DNA from: Polyangium sp. 6x1
Lineage (GTDB): Bacteria; Myxococcota_A; Polyangia; Polyangiales; Polyangiaceae
Direction: 5' to 3'
Assembly: GCF_029946515.1 (NCBI RefSeq)
Contig: NZ_JARZHH010000037.1
Coordinates: forward strand, 46,130 to 110,129
Length of the DNA: 64,000 nt
In this document: positions 30,382 through 39,189 of the stretch, piece by piece
Layout of the letters: every line of letters begins with the position of its first letter
Position numbering within the stretch: position 1 is the stretch's first letter
Notes under the pieces: model-generated
What the model saw: the letters and a program-made list of their open reading frames with translations, nothing else
Told to the model about the DNA's origin: nothing
Databases searched by the model: none
Translations under genes and position numbers: made by a program

Positions 30382-30906
30382 ATGAGCAGCGAAGTGCGGG
30401 ACAGGCTCGAGGCCGCCCGGAAGGCCGCAGAGGCCGAGGTCGAGCGTCTGAAGGCGGAACACGACAAGCTCGCGGAGAAGATCGCGAAGCTCGGCGACGA
30501 TTCGCCGGATCGAAAAAACGAGCTCCGCCGCCGCAAGGCCATGGTCGTCGACGCGCGCGAGGTGCTGAAGGACGCGGAAGCCGCGCTCCACTTGTTCGAA
30601 AAAACCGGCAAGGAGCACGCGATCGTCGCCGAGGGGACGCGCGTCTTCGGCTCGATCGCCGTCCGCGTGCCGCCGGGCAGCTCGCACGAAGCGCGCGGAC
30701 GCGCCATCGACGACGAGCTCTCGGGATCGCTCGCCGACGTCGCGGACGAGCTCGGCGTCGTCCTCGCGGCCGCACCTTCGCGTTACACGCGCGAGCGCCC
30801 CGGCCGCGACGCCGAGGGCCGCACGGTGCTCGACGTGTTCGGCCGGGTCGAAGGCGACACGCTCGTCCCCGCGGTCAGCAGCGCGTCGCGAAACCTCCGG
30901 GTCTAG
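30382..30906 (+). CDS. Protein with N-terminal coiled coil, function unknown
   Basis: The 174-residue product starts MSSEVRDRLEAARKAAEAEV and forms a charged coiled coil to about residue 75. A small domain follows with VFGSIAVRVPPGSSHEARGR and a C-terminal strand-rich part (RTVLDVFGRVEGDTLVPAVS). There is no signal peptide. The ATG lies just after a perfect palindrome, and its stop codon touches repeat copy B. I do not recognise the family. Confidence 0.6.
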   Translation: MSSEVRDRLEAARKAAEAEVERLKAEHDKLAEKIAKLGDDSPDRKNELRRRKAMVVDAREVLKDAEAALHLFEKTGKEHAIVAEGTRVFGSIAVRVPPGSSHEARGRAIDDELSGSLADVADELGVVLAAAPSRYTRERPGRDAEGRTVLDVFGRVEGDTLVPAVSSASRNLRV

Positions 30907-30992
30907 TCCCGAGGAAGACGCCTCGCGTCCCCCTCTCGTCCAGGCAAAGCCCGGCCGATTCACCCCCTGGAGGGAGATCGCTTCGCGATCTC
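30906..30992. repeat. 87-bp dispersed intergenic repeat, copy B
   Basis: Gap-free match to 541-627 (77/87 identical). Here the second hairpin is perfect: GAGATCG-CTTCG-CGATCTC (30974-30992), while the first has two mismatches. It fills the whole gap between two convergent genes, so it may serve as a shared transcription terminator or RNA-processing element. Confidence 0.75.
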
Positions 30993-30997
30993 TTGGT

Positions 30998-31807
30998 CTA
31001 CTTGCTGCTGCGCATCCGCTCGCGGATCGCCTTCGCGCGCTCGGCGCTGTCCGGGTGCGTCGAGAGCAGCTCGGGCACGGGCGCGGATTCGAGGCTCTCG
31101 AGGAAACGCGCGAGCCCCTCGGGGCTCTTGTTTGCGCGCGCGAGCAGATCCACCCCGAACGCGTCGGCCTCTTCCTCCATCGAGCGGCTGTAGCTCAGCG
31201 TGTCGAGCTGCGAGGCGCCGGCGATCACCGTCGCCGTGATGTCGTTCAGGTCGCCCACGACGAACGCGATCGTCAACCCGAACAGCGCGTTTCGCACGAG
31301 CGATCGCACGCCGTGTCGCTTCACCGCGTGCCCGATCTCGTGCGCGAGCACGCCGCGCAGCTCCTCGTCGTCGTCCTTCGACCGATCGAGGAGCCCCGTC
31401 AAGACGAACACCTCGCCGCCGGGGAGCGCGAATGCGTTCACCTGATCGTCCTTCAAGACCGTGATCCGCGGCGACACGAGGATGCGCTGTTCCTCGTCCG
31501 TCAGGCTCGATCGCAGCTCCTCGAAGATCCGATCGACGCGCGCCTTTTGCTCGTCGGTCGGCGCGCCCGAGAGCCCGTGCTGCGCGCGCATCGCTTCGCC
31601 GGCCGTCTTTCCGATCGCCGCGTCGGCGTCGGGCGGGATGGCCGCGATGATGGACGTGGACGCGCATCCGGCGCATCCACGCGCGGCGAAAATCAGCCCC
31701 ACGATGGCGAGGAGCAAGATCCCGAGCTCGGCGACCAGGCGCTTGGGGCTGTGCCCGAAGCCCGTACCCGACGCACCTTGCCCACTTCTCGCTTCCGCTC
31801 CCGACAT
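30998..31807 (-). CDS. M48-family membrane metalloprotease
   Basis: The 269-residue product has one N-terminal membrane segment (LVAELGILLLAIVGLIFAAR) with a possible lipobox-like cysteine cluster just after it. The zinc motif HEIGH lies at residues 156-160, and a downstream SRSMEEEADAFGVDLLAR supplies the third ligand. The segment VNAFALPGGEVFVLTGLL is typical of the BepA/Oma1/HtpX-like group. It probably degrades or helps assemble envelope proteins. GGAGA precedes the ATG at 31807. It is divergent from the AIM24 cluster. Confidence 0.9.
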   Translation of the reverse strand: MSGAEARSGQGASGTGFGHSPKRLVAELGILLLAIVGLIFAARGCAGCASTSIIAAIPPDADAAIGKTAGEAMRAQHGLSGAPTDEQKARVDRIFEELRSSLTDEEQRILVSPRITVLKDDQVNAFALPGGEVFVLTGLLDRSKDDDEELRGVLAHEIGHAVKRHGVRSLVRNALFGLTIAFVVGDLNDITATVIAGASQLDTLSYSRSMEEEADAFGVDLLARANKSPEGLARFLESLESAPVPELLSTHPDSAERAKAIRERMRSSK

Positions 31808-31915
31808 GTCTCCGTTATACCCTGCCCGCCTCTCGGCCGCCCGTGGGGGGAGCGCGTCGAAACGCCCGCCGTCCCGGCCGAATGGCCTCCTCCCGAACGA
31901 AGGGGAAGGATTCGG

Positions 31916-32611
31916 ATGCAACACATCGTCAAGTACGAGCCGACGTTCTCGATGCTCCAGGTGAGCCTCGCTCCAGGCGAGACGATCATCGCGGAAGCAG
32001 GGTCCATGGTGGCCCGCTCGAGCAGCCTCACGATGGAGGTCAAGCTCAACGCGGGGAAAAACGCAGGGTTCTTCGGGAAGCTGAAGGCCTTCTTCATCGC
32101 GATCATCCGGAAGATCGTTGGGGGTGAAACCTTCTTCGTGAACCACTTCTCCAGCCCGCAAGGGGGCTGGGTGTGGCTCGCGCCGTCGCTGTCGGGCGGG
32201 ATCAGGCCGATCCAGCTCGCCGGCAACTCCATGATCTTCAGCGCGGGCGCGTTCCTCGCGAGCTCGGGCGACATCGATCTGAAGATGCGCTGGGGCGGCC
32301 TGCGCGCGTTGCTCGCGAAGGAGGGCGCGTTCTTCATCGAGGCCTCCGGCAACGGTCAGGTCTTCGTGACGAGCTACGGTGCGATCGACGAGATCGACTG
32401 CAACGGCAGCTACATCGTCGACAACGGCCACATCGTGGGCTTCGACTCGTCGCTGAACTTCAAGATCAAGAGCGGCGGCGGTGGTCTCCTCGGCTTCATG
32501 GCCTCGGGCGAGGGCATCGTTTGCGAGTTCCAGGGCCAGGGCAAGATCCTCATCCAGTCGCGCAACACGAGCGCGCTCGTCGACTGGCTCACGCCGATGC
32601 TTCCGCCGTGA
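31916..32611 (+). CDS. AIM24-family protein, first of three in tandem
   Basis: The 231-residue product belongs to the AIM24 (DUF124/TspB-like) beta-helix family, recognised by PGETIIAEAGSMVARSS near the start, GETFFVNHFSS in the middle and GEGIVCEFQGQGKILIQSRN near the end. The bacterial function is not established; the yeast homologue is a mitochondrial inner-membrane protein. Unlike the next two copies it has an extra hydrophobic segment (KLKAFFIAIIRKIVG, about residue 62-76). AAGGGGAAGGA precedes the ATG. Confidence 0.85.
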   Translation: MQHIVKYEPTFSMLQVSLAPGETIIAEAGSMVARSSSLTMEVKLNAGKNAGFFGKLKAFFIAIIRKIVGGETFFVNHFSSPQGGWVWLAPSLSGGIRPIQLAGNSMIFSAGAFLASSGDIDLKMRWGGLRALLAKEGAFFIEASGNGQVFVTSYGAIDEIDCNGSYIVDNGHIVGFDSSLNFKIKSGGGGLLGFMASGEGIVCEFQGQGKILIQSRNTSALVDWLTPMLPP

Positions 32612-32645
32612 GGCGATGGGCTTCCGGAGATAAGGACGAACAGCG

Positions 32646-33314
32646 ATGCAAGTGAACCTTCTTTACCGCCCGTCGCAGTCGCTCGCGCAGTGCTGGCTGC
32701 AGAACGGCGAGTCCGTGGTCGCCGAGAGCGGGGCGATGGTCGGCATGTCGACCAACGTCCAGATGCAGACGCAGTCCGGCGGCCTCATGAAGGGCCTGAA
32801 GCGGCTCTTCGGCGGCGAGTCGTTCTTCCGCAACACCTTCACCGCGCAAGGCGGTCAGGGCGAGGTCCTCTTCGCCACGCCGCTCTGCGGCGACATGGCG
32901 GTGCTCGAAGCCGGCCACAAGCAGTGGTGCATCCAGAACAGCGCGTACGTCGCGTCGAGCCCGTCGGTCGACGTGAAGACGCGCAGCGGCGGCTTCAAGG
33001 GCATGTTCTCCGGCGCGGGCCTCTTCCTGCTCGAAACGTCGGGGATGGGCCAGGTCGTCATCGGCACGTTCGGCGCGCTCGAACAGGTGCAGGTCGACGG
33101 CAGCATGGTGATCGACACGGGGCACCTCGCCGCGTGGGAGTCGTCGCTCACCTACAAGGTCGGCAAGAGCGGATCCGGCTGGATCGCCTCGTTCCTCTCG
33201 GGCGAGGGCCTCGTTTGCCACTTCGAGGGACAGGGCACCGTGTACCTGCAGTCCCGCAACGCCGCCGAGTACGGCTCGACGATCGGCGCTCTCTTGCCAC
33301 CGCGCGAGCAGTGA
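32646..33314 (+). CDS. AIM24-family protein, second of three in tandem
   Basis: The 222-residue product has the same layout as its neighbours: NGESVVAESGAMVGMSTN, GESFFRNTFTAQGGQGEV and EGLVCHFEGQGTVYLQSRN. It follows the first copy by 34 bases. Divergence between copies is high outside these motifs, so the duplications are old and the copies probably form a hetero-oligomer or have separate roles. Confidence 0.85.
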   Translation: MQVNLLYRPSQSLAQCWLQNGESVVAESGAMVGMSTNVQMQTQSGGLMKGLKRLFGGESFFRNTFTAQGGQGEVLFATPLCGDMAVLEAGHKQWCIQNSAYVASSPSVDVKTRSGGFKGMFSGAGLFLLETSGMGQVVIGTFGALEQVQVDGSMVIDTGHLAAWESSLTYKVGKSGSGWIASFLSGEGLVCHFEGQGTVYLQSRNAAEYGSTIGALLPPREQ

Positions 33315-33327
33315 AGAGGTCTTAACC

Positions 33328-34020
33328 GTGCGACACGAGATCCGTCACAACCCCGATTTCGGCCTGGTCCAGGTCTACTTCGATCAGCCCGGCGAGCAGA
33401 TCATCACCGAGAGCGGTGCGATGGTCGCGCGCGACACGGGCATCGAGATGAAGACGAGTTTGCAGGGCGGCATCGGCGGCGCCCTGAAGCGCAAGCTCCT
33501 CGGCGGCGAGAGCCTCTTCCAGAACACGTTCACGGCGACGGCGCCGGGGCAGAGCATGTGGTTCGCGCCCGCGCCCGAGGGCGCGATCGTGTGCATCACG
33601 ATGCAGCCGGGCATGGAGCTCTTCCTGCAGTCCGGCGCGTATCTCGCCTCCACGCCGGGCGTCACGCTCGACACGAAGTGGCAGGGCGCGAAGGGCTTCT
33701 TCTCGGGCGGCCTCTTCCTCATCCGCGCGTACGGCCAGGGGTACCTCTGGTTCAACTGCTACGGCGGCGCGCACGTGCTCGACATCGGCCAGCAGTACTA
33801 CGGCTACATCTGCGACAACACGCACATGGTCGCGTTCACGCAGGGCCTTCAGTACAACATCAGCAAGGTCGGCGGCCTGAAGAGCCTCTTCCTCGGCGGC
33901 GAGGGCCTCGTGTGCAACTTCCAGGGTCAGGGCCGCCTGTGGCTCCAGACGCGGAACCCGAGCTCGCTCGCTTCCTTCCTCCACCCGTTCCGCCCGGTCA
34001 AAGCCAAATCCTCGGGTTGA
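33328..34020 (+). CDS. AIM24-family protein, third of three in tandem
   Basis: The 230-residue product starts at GTG 33328, 13 bases after the second copy. It carries PGEQIITESGAMVARDTG, GESLFQNTFTATAPGQ and EGLVCNFQGQGRLWLQTRN. The middle is rich in aromatic residues (YLWFNCYGG). A hairpin follows the stop, which ends the three-gene unit. Confidence 0.85.
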   Translation: MRHEIRHNPDFGLVQVYFDQPGEQIITESGAMVARDTGIEMKTSLQGGIGGALKRKLLGGESLFQNTFTATAPGQSMWFAPAPEGAIVCITMQPGMELFLQSGAYLASTPGVTLDTKWQGAKGFFSGGLFLIRAYGQGYLWFNCYGGAHVLDIGQQYYGYICDNTHMVAFTQGLQYNISKVGGLKSLFLGGEGLVCNFQGQGRLWLQTRNPSSLASFLHPFRPVKAKSSG

Positions 34021-34022
34021 AC

Positions 34023-34066
34023 GTGCGCGCGACGAGGCCCGAAGTCGCGTTGGTCTCGTCGCGCAC
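34023..34066 (+). terminator. Hairpin after the AIM24 cluster
   Basis: GTGCGCGCGACGAG pairs with CTCGTCGCGCAC over 12 bases with a two-base bulge and an 18-base interior. It sits three bases past the stop. There is no T-run, so intrinsic termination is only possible. Confidence 0.4.
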
Positions 34067-34174
34067 CTCGCACCAGCTCCCCTCACCCCCGTCTACAAAC
34101 GAGCATTGCGTTCGGCGGGGATCCATCGGTAAAGTACCTCAATCCGTCGAGCCACGCCTCGCGGCAACCCGTCT

Positions 34175-35686
34175 ATGTGGAAGCTAACGATCGAGGACGA
34201 CGAGGGGAAACAGACCGTACTCCCTCTCGCCCACGACGAGTACGGGCTCGGACGCGGCGAAGGTAACTCGATTCGCCTGACCGACCGCAACGTCTCGCGT
34301 AAACACGCGCAGCTCAAGCGGAACGGCCAGGGATGGTCGATCTCCGATCCGTCGAGCTACAACGGGACCTTCGTCAACGGCGTCCGTGTCGTCGGGGATC
34401 AAGCGATCAACGGCGGCGACGTCATCCAGCTCGGCGACTACCGCATCGAGCTGGTCGACGAGTCGAAGGTCGTCCCGGCCCAGGACCCGACCGCGCAGCA
34501 AGGCGCGCTCGCGCAGGTCCCGGTCCATCAAAGGCCGAACCGCCTCGTCGTGGTCGTCGGGCCAAACCCCGGCGCCGAGTACCCGCTCGATCGCGAGCAC
34601 TTCACGATCGGTCGCGCCGAAGAGGCGACGATCTCGATCAACCACAGCTCCGTCAGCCGCCTGCACGCCGAGCTCATCGCGCTCGGCAACGGTCGCTACG
34701 AGATCATCGACAAGGGCAGCGCGAACGGCATCCGCATCAACGGCGTGGAGCTGAAGCGCGGCATCCTCGAAGCCGGCGACGCGCTCGAGCTCGGCGACGT
34801 GCGCCTTCGCTTCGTCGGCGCGGGCAAGATCTTCCGCGCGGGCATGGGCCTCGGCGTCGACGGCCAGGCCATGCGGCCGATGGGCTCGTTCGACAACGTC
34901 GCGACGACCGTGGGCGCGCCCGCGCCGCCGCCGCGCGGCCCGAGCCTCGGCAAGCTCATCGGCATCGGCGCGATCGTGGGCCTCGTGGTGATCGGCGTGA
35001 TCGTCGGGATGACGCGGACCACGACCACGGCCACGACGAACACCGTCGAGACGCCGGAGATGAGCGCCTTCGAGGCGCAGGTCCTGAAGGAAGCCAAGGA
35101 GCTCGTCGACGCGAAGGACTTCGATCGCGCGCACACGAAGCTCCAGGCCATCAACGACAACTCCCCCGTCCGCGAGAGCCAGCCCTTCAAGGACCTCGAG
35201 TCGAAGTGGGCCGACTGGATGTTCAGCAAGGCCGATCAGCTCGAGGACGTCGCCGAGAAGAAGCGCATCCTGCAGCAGATCGCCTCCACGCCGAGCGTGA
35301 GCGCGGACCAGCGCAAGAAGGCCGCCGATCAGCTCCACGCGCTCGCCGGGCCCGAGCCGACGGCGCAACCGAACAACGGCGGCGGCTCGTACGTCCCGCC
35401 AAACCCCGGCGGCGGGAGCTTCAACGGCGGCAGCTCGGTCGGCGCCACGGGAGGCACTGCGCCGGTGAAGTCGGCGGAGCCGACGGCGGCGACCACGCCG
35501 ACGGTGCCGCCGCCCCCCGGACAGTTCGACGAGGCCGCGATCCGCAAGGGCCTCGAGCCGAGGGTCTGGTCCGGCAAGGCGAGCGAGGCGGACATCAAGA
35601 TGCTCATCGCGATCTGCAGGCATCAGCGCGATACGGCCTGCAAGGACCGCGCAGTCGCGATGCTCAAGCAAAAGCAGGGCGGCTGA
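34175..35686 (+). CDS. Double-FHA-domain membrane protein
   Basis: The 503-residue product has two FHA domains. The first (about 20-95) has YGLGRGEGNSIRLTDRNVSRKHAQL and NGTFVNGVRV. The second (about 130-215) has FTIGRAEEATISINHSSVSRLHAEL and NGIRINGVEL. Both keep the Arg, Ser and Asn used to bind phosphothreonine. One transmembrane helix (about 258-280) is followed by a helical domain with TPR-like character and a Gly/Pro-rich tail. The FHA domains should face the cytoplasm and read the output of Ser/Thr kinases such as the one at 4147, though nothing shows that pairing directly. Confidence 0.9.
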   Translation: MWKLTIEDDEGKQTVLPLAHDEYGLGRGEGNSIRLTDRNVSRKHAQLKRNGQGWSISDPSSYNGTFVNGVRVVGDQAINGGDVIQLGDYRIELVDESKVVPAQDPTAQQGALAQVPVHQRPNRLVVVVGPNPGAEYPLDREHFTIGRAEEATISINHSSVSRLHAELIALGNGRYEIIDKGSANGIRINGVELKRGILEAGDALELGDVRLRFVGAGKIFRAGMGLGVDGQAMRPMGSFDNVATTVGAPAPPPRGPSLGKLIGIGAIVGLVVIGVIVGMTRTTTTATTNTVETPEMSAFEAQVLKEAKELVDAKDFDRAHTKLQAINDNSPVRESQPFKDLESKWADWMFSKADQLEDVAEKKRILQQIASTPSVSADQRKKAADQLHALAGPEPTAQPNNGGGSYVPPNPGGGSFNGGSSVGATGGTAPVKSAEPTAATTPTVPPPPGQFDEAAIRKGLEPRVWSGKASEADIKMLIAICRHQRDTACKDRAVAMLKQKQGG

Positions 35687-35696
35687 GCGCGCGCCG

Positions 35697-37394
35697 ATGA
35701 CGGGTCGTCGTCGGCGCCGCGAGGCCGCCGCCTCCACGCGCGCACAATCGAAGCAAGCCCCCGCGAAGGCCCGAGCCGTCGAGGCGACGCCGAAGGCCTC
35801 TCCTGCGCCGCAGGAAGCCCCGCAGAAGGCGCCCGCGGCCAAGGACGCGCCCGCAGCCAAGGACGCGCCCCGCGTCGCGCCTGCGCCCGCGGAGGCGGCC
35901 GCGCCGCCCGCGGAGGTGGCCCTCGAACCCGAGGCGCCGCGCATCAACGGTCTGTACTCGCAGACCGCGATCACGCTCGTCACGCTCGCCGCGCTCGTCG
36001 CCGTGCCCTACTTCGCGCCGTCGCTCGCGCGCCTGCGCCTGCTCACGCCGTTGCCCGAGGGCGCAGGCCTCGTCGCCGTATCGCCCACGCCCGAGCCCGC
36101 GGCCACCGTCGGCGAGACGGCGCTCGCGATGGAGACGACGGAGCAGGCGGAGCTGCGCCAGCCCGAGGAGGTCGCGCTCCCGGCCGCCGCGGCCGAGATC
36201 GTGCCCGCGGCGAGCACCACCGAGACGGGAAAACCCCCGCGATCGATCGAGGATCCCTCGGGCCACGCGCTCGACGCGTTTTACGGTCGCCTCGCGGCCG
36301 CCGAGCGCAAGGAGCCGAAGGCGATCGCGCGCGTCACCTACTTCGGCGACTCGATCGTCGCGAGCGACTTCGTCACGGCGACGCTGCGCCGCAAGCTCCA
36401 GCGCCGCTTCGGCGACGCGGGCCATGGCTTCATGCTCATGGCGAACGCCTGGCCTGGCTACTTCCACAACGACGTCGTGCGCTTCGCGGCGCCGGGCTGG
36501 CAGGTCAGCCGCGTCGTCGGTCCCTACGCGAAGGACGGCTTCTACGGCCTCGGCGGCGTCTCGTTCCGCGCGCAAGGCAAGGGCGCGTTCTCGCGCTTCG
36601 CGACCACGAAGACCGGCACCTTCGGCCGCGCCGTCTCGCGCTTCGCCGTGAGCTATCTCGAACATGAAGGCGGCGCTCCGATGACCGTGAGCATCGACGG
36701 CGCGCTGCGCGAGACGATCGACACGCGCGCCGACGTCTCGGCCTCGCGGCAGCGCGTCTACGAGGTCCCCGACGGCCCGCACGAGCTCGAAGTGCGCGCC
36801 GAGGGCCCGGGCGCGCGCGCGTTCGGCGTGACCATGGAGCGCGACGTGCCCGGCGTCGTGCTCGACGCGATCGGCATCCAGGGCTGCCGCGTCCGCTTTC
36901 TCGACAAGAGCGACGACGCGCATTTCGCCGAACAGCTCAAGACGCGCGATCCTGCGCTCACCGTCTTCCAGTACGGCATGAACGAGAGCGAGGACGGCGA
37001 GCTCTTCCCGCTCGATCAGTACGAGTCGACGATGAAGGCCGTGTTCGTGCAGGTCCGCGCGGCGCTGCCCCAGGGATCGTGCCTGCTCATCGGGCCGATG
37101 GATCGCGCCGACAAGAAGGGCTCGGGTTACACGAGCCGCCCCGTCGTGCCGAAGCTCGCGGCGATCCAGCGCAAGGTCGCGGCCGAGGTCGGCTGCGGAT
37201 ACTGGGACACGCTGAGCGCGATGGGCGGGCTCGGCTCGATGGGCGTGTGGGTGCAGCGCGGCCTCGGCGGGGCCGATCTCGCGCATCCGTCGAGCGCGGG
37301 CGCCGAGGTGCTCGGCGGCTGGATCTACCTCGCGTTGATGGAGGGCTACGAGGCCTTCCTCACGCGAGGCGGTGGTCGCGCCGCGCCTCGCTGA
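35697..37394 (+). CDS. Membrane-anchored SGNH/GDSL hydrolase-like protein
   Basis: The 565-residue product has a low-complexity Ala/Pro/Lys N-terminus and one transmembrane helix (about 85-105, LVTLAALVAVPYFAP). A periplasmic SGNH hydrolase domain starts near 210: TYFGDSIVASDF (Ser219) and late DLAHPSSAGAEVL (Asp527, His530). The block-III asparagine region reads FQYGMNESED. Such domains act as acetyl- or acyl-esterases on polysaccharides, often beside exopolysaccharide acetyltransferases. It follows the FHA gene by ten bases and converges on the stressosome operon. Confidence 0.75.
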   Translation: MTGRRRRREAAASTRAQSKQAPAKARAVEATPKASPAPQEAPQKAPAAKDAPAAKDAPRVAPAPAEAAAPPAEVALEPEAPRINGLYSQTAITLVTLAALVAVPYFAPSLARLRLLTPLPEGAGLVAVSPTPEPAATVGETALAMETTEQAELRQPEEVALPAAAAEIVPAASTTETGKPPRSIEDPSGHALDAFYGRLAAAERKEPKAIARVTYFGDSIVASDFVTATLRRKLQRRFGDAGHGFMLMANAWPGYFHNDVVRFAAPGWQVSRVVGPYAKDGFYGLGGVSFRAQGKGAFSRFATTKTGTFGRAVSRFAVSYLEHEGGAPMTVSIDGALRETIDTRADVSASRQRVYEVPDGPHELEVRAEGPGARAFGVTMERDVPGVVLDAIGIQGCRVRFLDKSDDAHFAEQLKTRDPALTVFQYGMNESEDGELFPLDQYESTMKAVFVQVRAALPQGSCLLIGPMDRADKKGSGYTSRPVVPKLAAIQRKVAAEVGCGYWDTLSAMGGLGSMGVWVQRGLGGADLAHPSSAGAEVLGGWIYLALMEGYEAFLTRGGGRAAPR

Positions 37395-37398
37395 TCCG

Positions 37399-37890
37399 CT
37401 AGCGCGCGCTGCTCGGGCCGGATGCGCCGCGCGGCGGATCGAGCCACTTGAGGCAGACGACGCGCAAGCCGCGGCTCGGCACGTTCTCCATCTCGACGTG
37501 GCTCATCATGCGCGCGACGGCGCCGAGCCCGACACCGAGCCCCTGCCCGATGCGCCGCTGCGTGCCCGGCTCGAGCCTTCGCCCCTCGGAAAAACCGTCC
37601 TCGAACACGCTCGCGGGGTTGTCGATGCCGGGGCCCGCGTCCTCGACGACGATGCGCATGCCGAGACGCGGCTCGGTCACGGTCGACAGCGCGAGCGTGC
37701 CCTGCCCGGCGAACTTCGCGACGTTCGAGACGAGCTCGGCGATGCAGATCGCGACCTCGCCCTGGGCCTTGGCATCGAAGCCGATCACGGCGGCGTAGCG
37801 CCGGCCCTCCGCGGCGCACCAGAAGCGGTCGTGCTCGTTGCCGATGTCGAACGAGAGCGGCTCGGCTACGACTGGGGGCAACTTCGACAT
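37399..37890 (-). CDS. RsbW/RsbT-type anti-sigma-factor ATPase domain protein
   Basis: The 163-residue product is a stand-alone GHKL ATPase: AICIAELVSNVAKFAGQG (N-box), VVEDAGPGIDN (G1) and GQGLGVGLGAVARMMSH (G2). It is the fifth and last gene of the stressosome operon, overlapping the RsbX-like stop by one base (TGATG). In B. subtilis the RsbT kinase phosphorylates RsbS/RsbR, and RsbW binds sigma B; no sigma B-like gene is present here, so the target is open. Confidence 0.8.
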   Translation of the reverse strand: MSKLPPVVAEPLSFDIGNEHDRFWCAAEGRRYAAVIGFDAKAQGEVAICIAELVSNVAKFAGQGTLALSTVTEPRLGMRIVVEDAGPGIDNPASVFEDGFSEGRRLEPGTQRRIGQGLGVGLGAVARMMSHVEMENVPSRGLRVVCLKWLDPPRGASGPSSAR

Positions 37891-38459
37891 CAGCGGTCCA
37901 GGTAACGCACGACCACGCACGTCGCGTCGTCGTGGGATTTCCGGTAGCCCTCGAGGACCGAGCGGGCGATCGTCGTGGCGCCCAGGTTCTTGACCTGCTC
38001 GATGTCGAAGCTCCCGGAGATCCCGTCCGTGTAGAGCGCGAACATGTCGCCGTGGACCAGGTTGTAGCGGAAGATCCGCACGTGCCGGATGCCGCGTCCG
38101 AGCACGCCGCGCGCGGGCAGCGGCTGGATCTTCTCCTTGCTCCACGAGCGGAGCGCGACGTTGCCGACGCCTGCGACGTCGAGCGTCGCGGCCTGCGCGT
38201 CGACGCGCGCGAGCATCACGGCGGCACCGCGCGTGCTCGCCACGGCCCTATCGGCGCCGCGCAGGAGCATCTCGAGCGGCTCGTCGACGTGCTCCTCGAC
38301 GTACTTGCACAACGTCGACGCCGCGAGCGCCGCGTGCGGGCCGTGACCGAGGCCGTCGGCCACGAGGATGAGGGTGCGGGGCTTGCGCTCCAGAATGAGG
38401 TGTGCGTCGCCGCAGACGGTTTCCCCATCTGCGGGGCGCTCTGCCGTGCCTATGTCCAC
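37890..38459 (-). CDS. rsbX: RsbX-like PP2C phosphatase
   Basis: The 189-residue product has the compact PP2C/SpoIIE core: CGDAHLI, ILVADGLGHGPHAALAAST (metal-binding Asp), VGNVALRSW, FALYTDGISGSF and KSHDDATCVVVRYL. It would dephosphorylate RsbR and RsbS to reset the stressosome. The spacing to the upstream kinase gene is three bases. Assignment as RsbX, rather than RsbU, rests on the absence of an N-terminal sensor domain. Confidence 0.85.
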   Translation of the reverse strand: MDIGTAERPADGETVCGDAHLILERKPRTLILVADGLGHGPHAALAASTLCKYVEEHVDEPLEMLLRGADRAVASTRGAAVMLARVDAQAATLDVAGVGNVALRSWSKEKIQPLPARGVLGRGIRHVRIFRYNLVHGDMFALYTDGISGSFDIEQVKNLGATTIARSVLEGYRKSHDDATCVVVRYLDR

Positions 38460-38462
38460 GGG

Positions 38463-39143
38463 TTACTCGGCGTACTTTCGGATGCGGACCGTGGTGCCGA
38501 GACCGGGGTGCGTGTCGAGCTCGAACTCGTCGACGAGCCGCTTGGTGCCGCGGAGACCCGCGCCCATGCCCCACTTCGAGCGATAAGCGCCGCTCAGGAT
38601 CAGCGCCGGGTCGGAGATGCCCGGGCCTTGATCTCGCGCGACGACCTCGATCCCGCGCCGTTTTCCTTCAATCCGTCGGATCCGGATTTCACCGGTCCCG
38701 GCGTACTGGAAGATGTTGCGCGCGAGCTCGGAGACGGCCGTCGCGACCTTCGTCTGGACGACCTCGGAGAAGCCGAGCTGCTTGGCCATGTCCTTGCCGA
38801 GCGTGCGTGCACGAACGACGTCGTGCTCGGCGCGGATCGGGACGCTGATGCCATCGGCGCGCCCCTCGCTCGGCTGCTGCTGCGACTCCGTGGGGATCGA
38901 GGGAGCGTTCTCCACGGCCACGAGCGCGAGCAAGCTCTTGCAGTTCTGGAGCTTCTCCGGCTCCTGCAAGAAGATGTTCAAGCCCGGACCGAGCTGCTGG
39001 ACGAGCTGCGGGATCTCGGAGCGCACCAGCACCTCGAGCCTCACGTTCGCTCGTCTCGCGGCGGACGTGAGGAGCGAGCGACTCGTCGGCTCCGAGAGGT
39101 ACCGCCGCAAGATGGCGAGGATTTCCCCCGCGATCTCGTTCAT
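38463..39143 (-). CDS. rsbT: RsbT-like switch kinase with an N-terminal helical extension
   Basis: The 226-residue product ends in an RsbT-type ATPase (about 100-226) with VATAVSELARNIFQYAGTG, ARDQGPGISDPAL and GAGLRGTKRLVDEF. The first 95 residues form a helical extension (e.g. LRRYLSEPTSRSLLTSAAR) that canonical 133-residue RsbT lacks. AGGAGGCG precedes the ATG at 39143, which I chose over an ATG eight codons upstream. It should phosphorylate the RsbS serine and the RsbR threonine encoded upstream. Confidence 0.85.
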   Translation of the reverse strand: MNEIAGEILAILRRYLSEPTSRSLLTSAARRANVRLEVLVRSEIPQLVQQLGPGLNIFLQEPEKLQNCKSLLALVAVENAPSIPTESQQQPSEGRADGISVPIRAEHDVVRARTLGKDMAKQLGFSEVVQTKVATAVSELARNIFQYAGTGEIRIRRIEGKRRGIEVVARDQGPGISDPALILSGAYRSKWGMGAGLRGTKRLVDEFELDTHPGLGTTVRIRKYAE

Positions 39144-39189
39144 CGATCGCGCCTCCTCCTCCACCACCGCGTCGTCCGGAAGACGTGGG

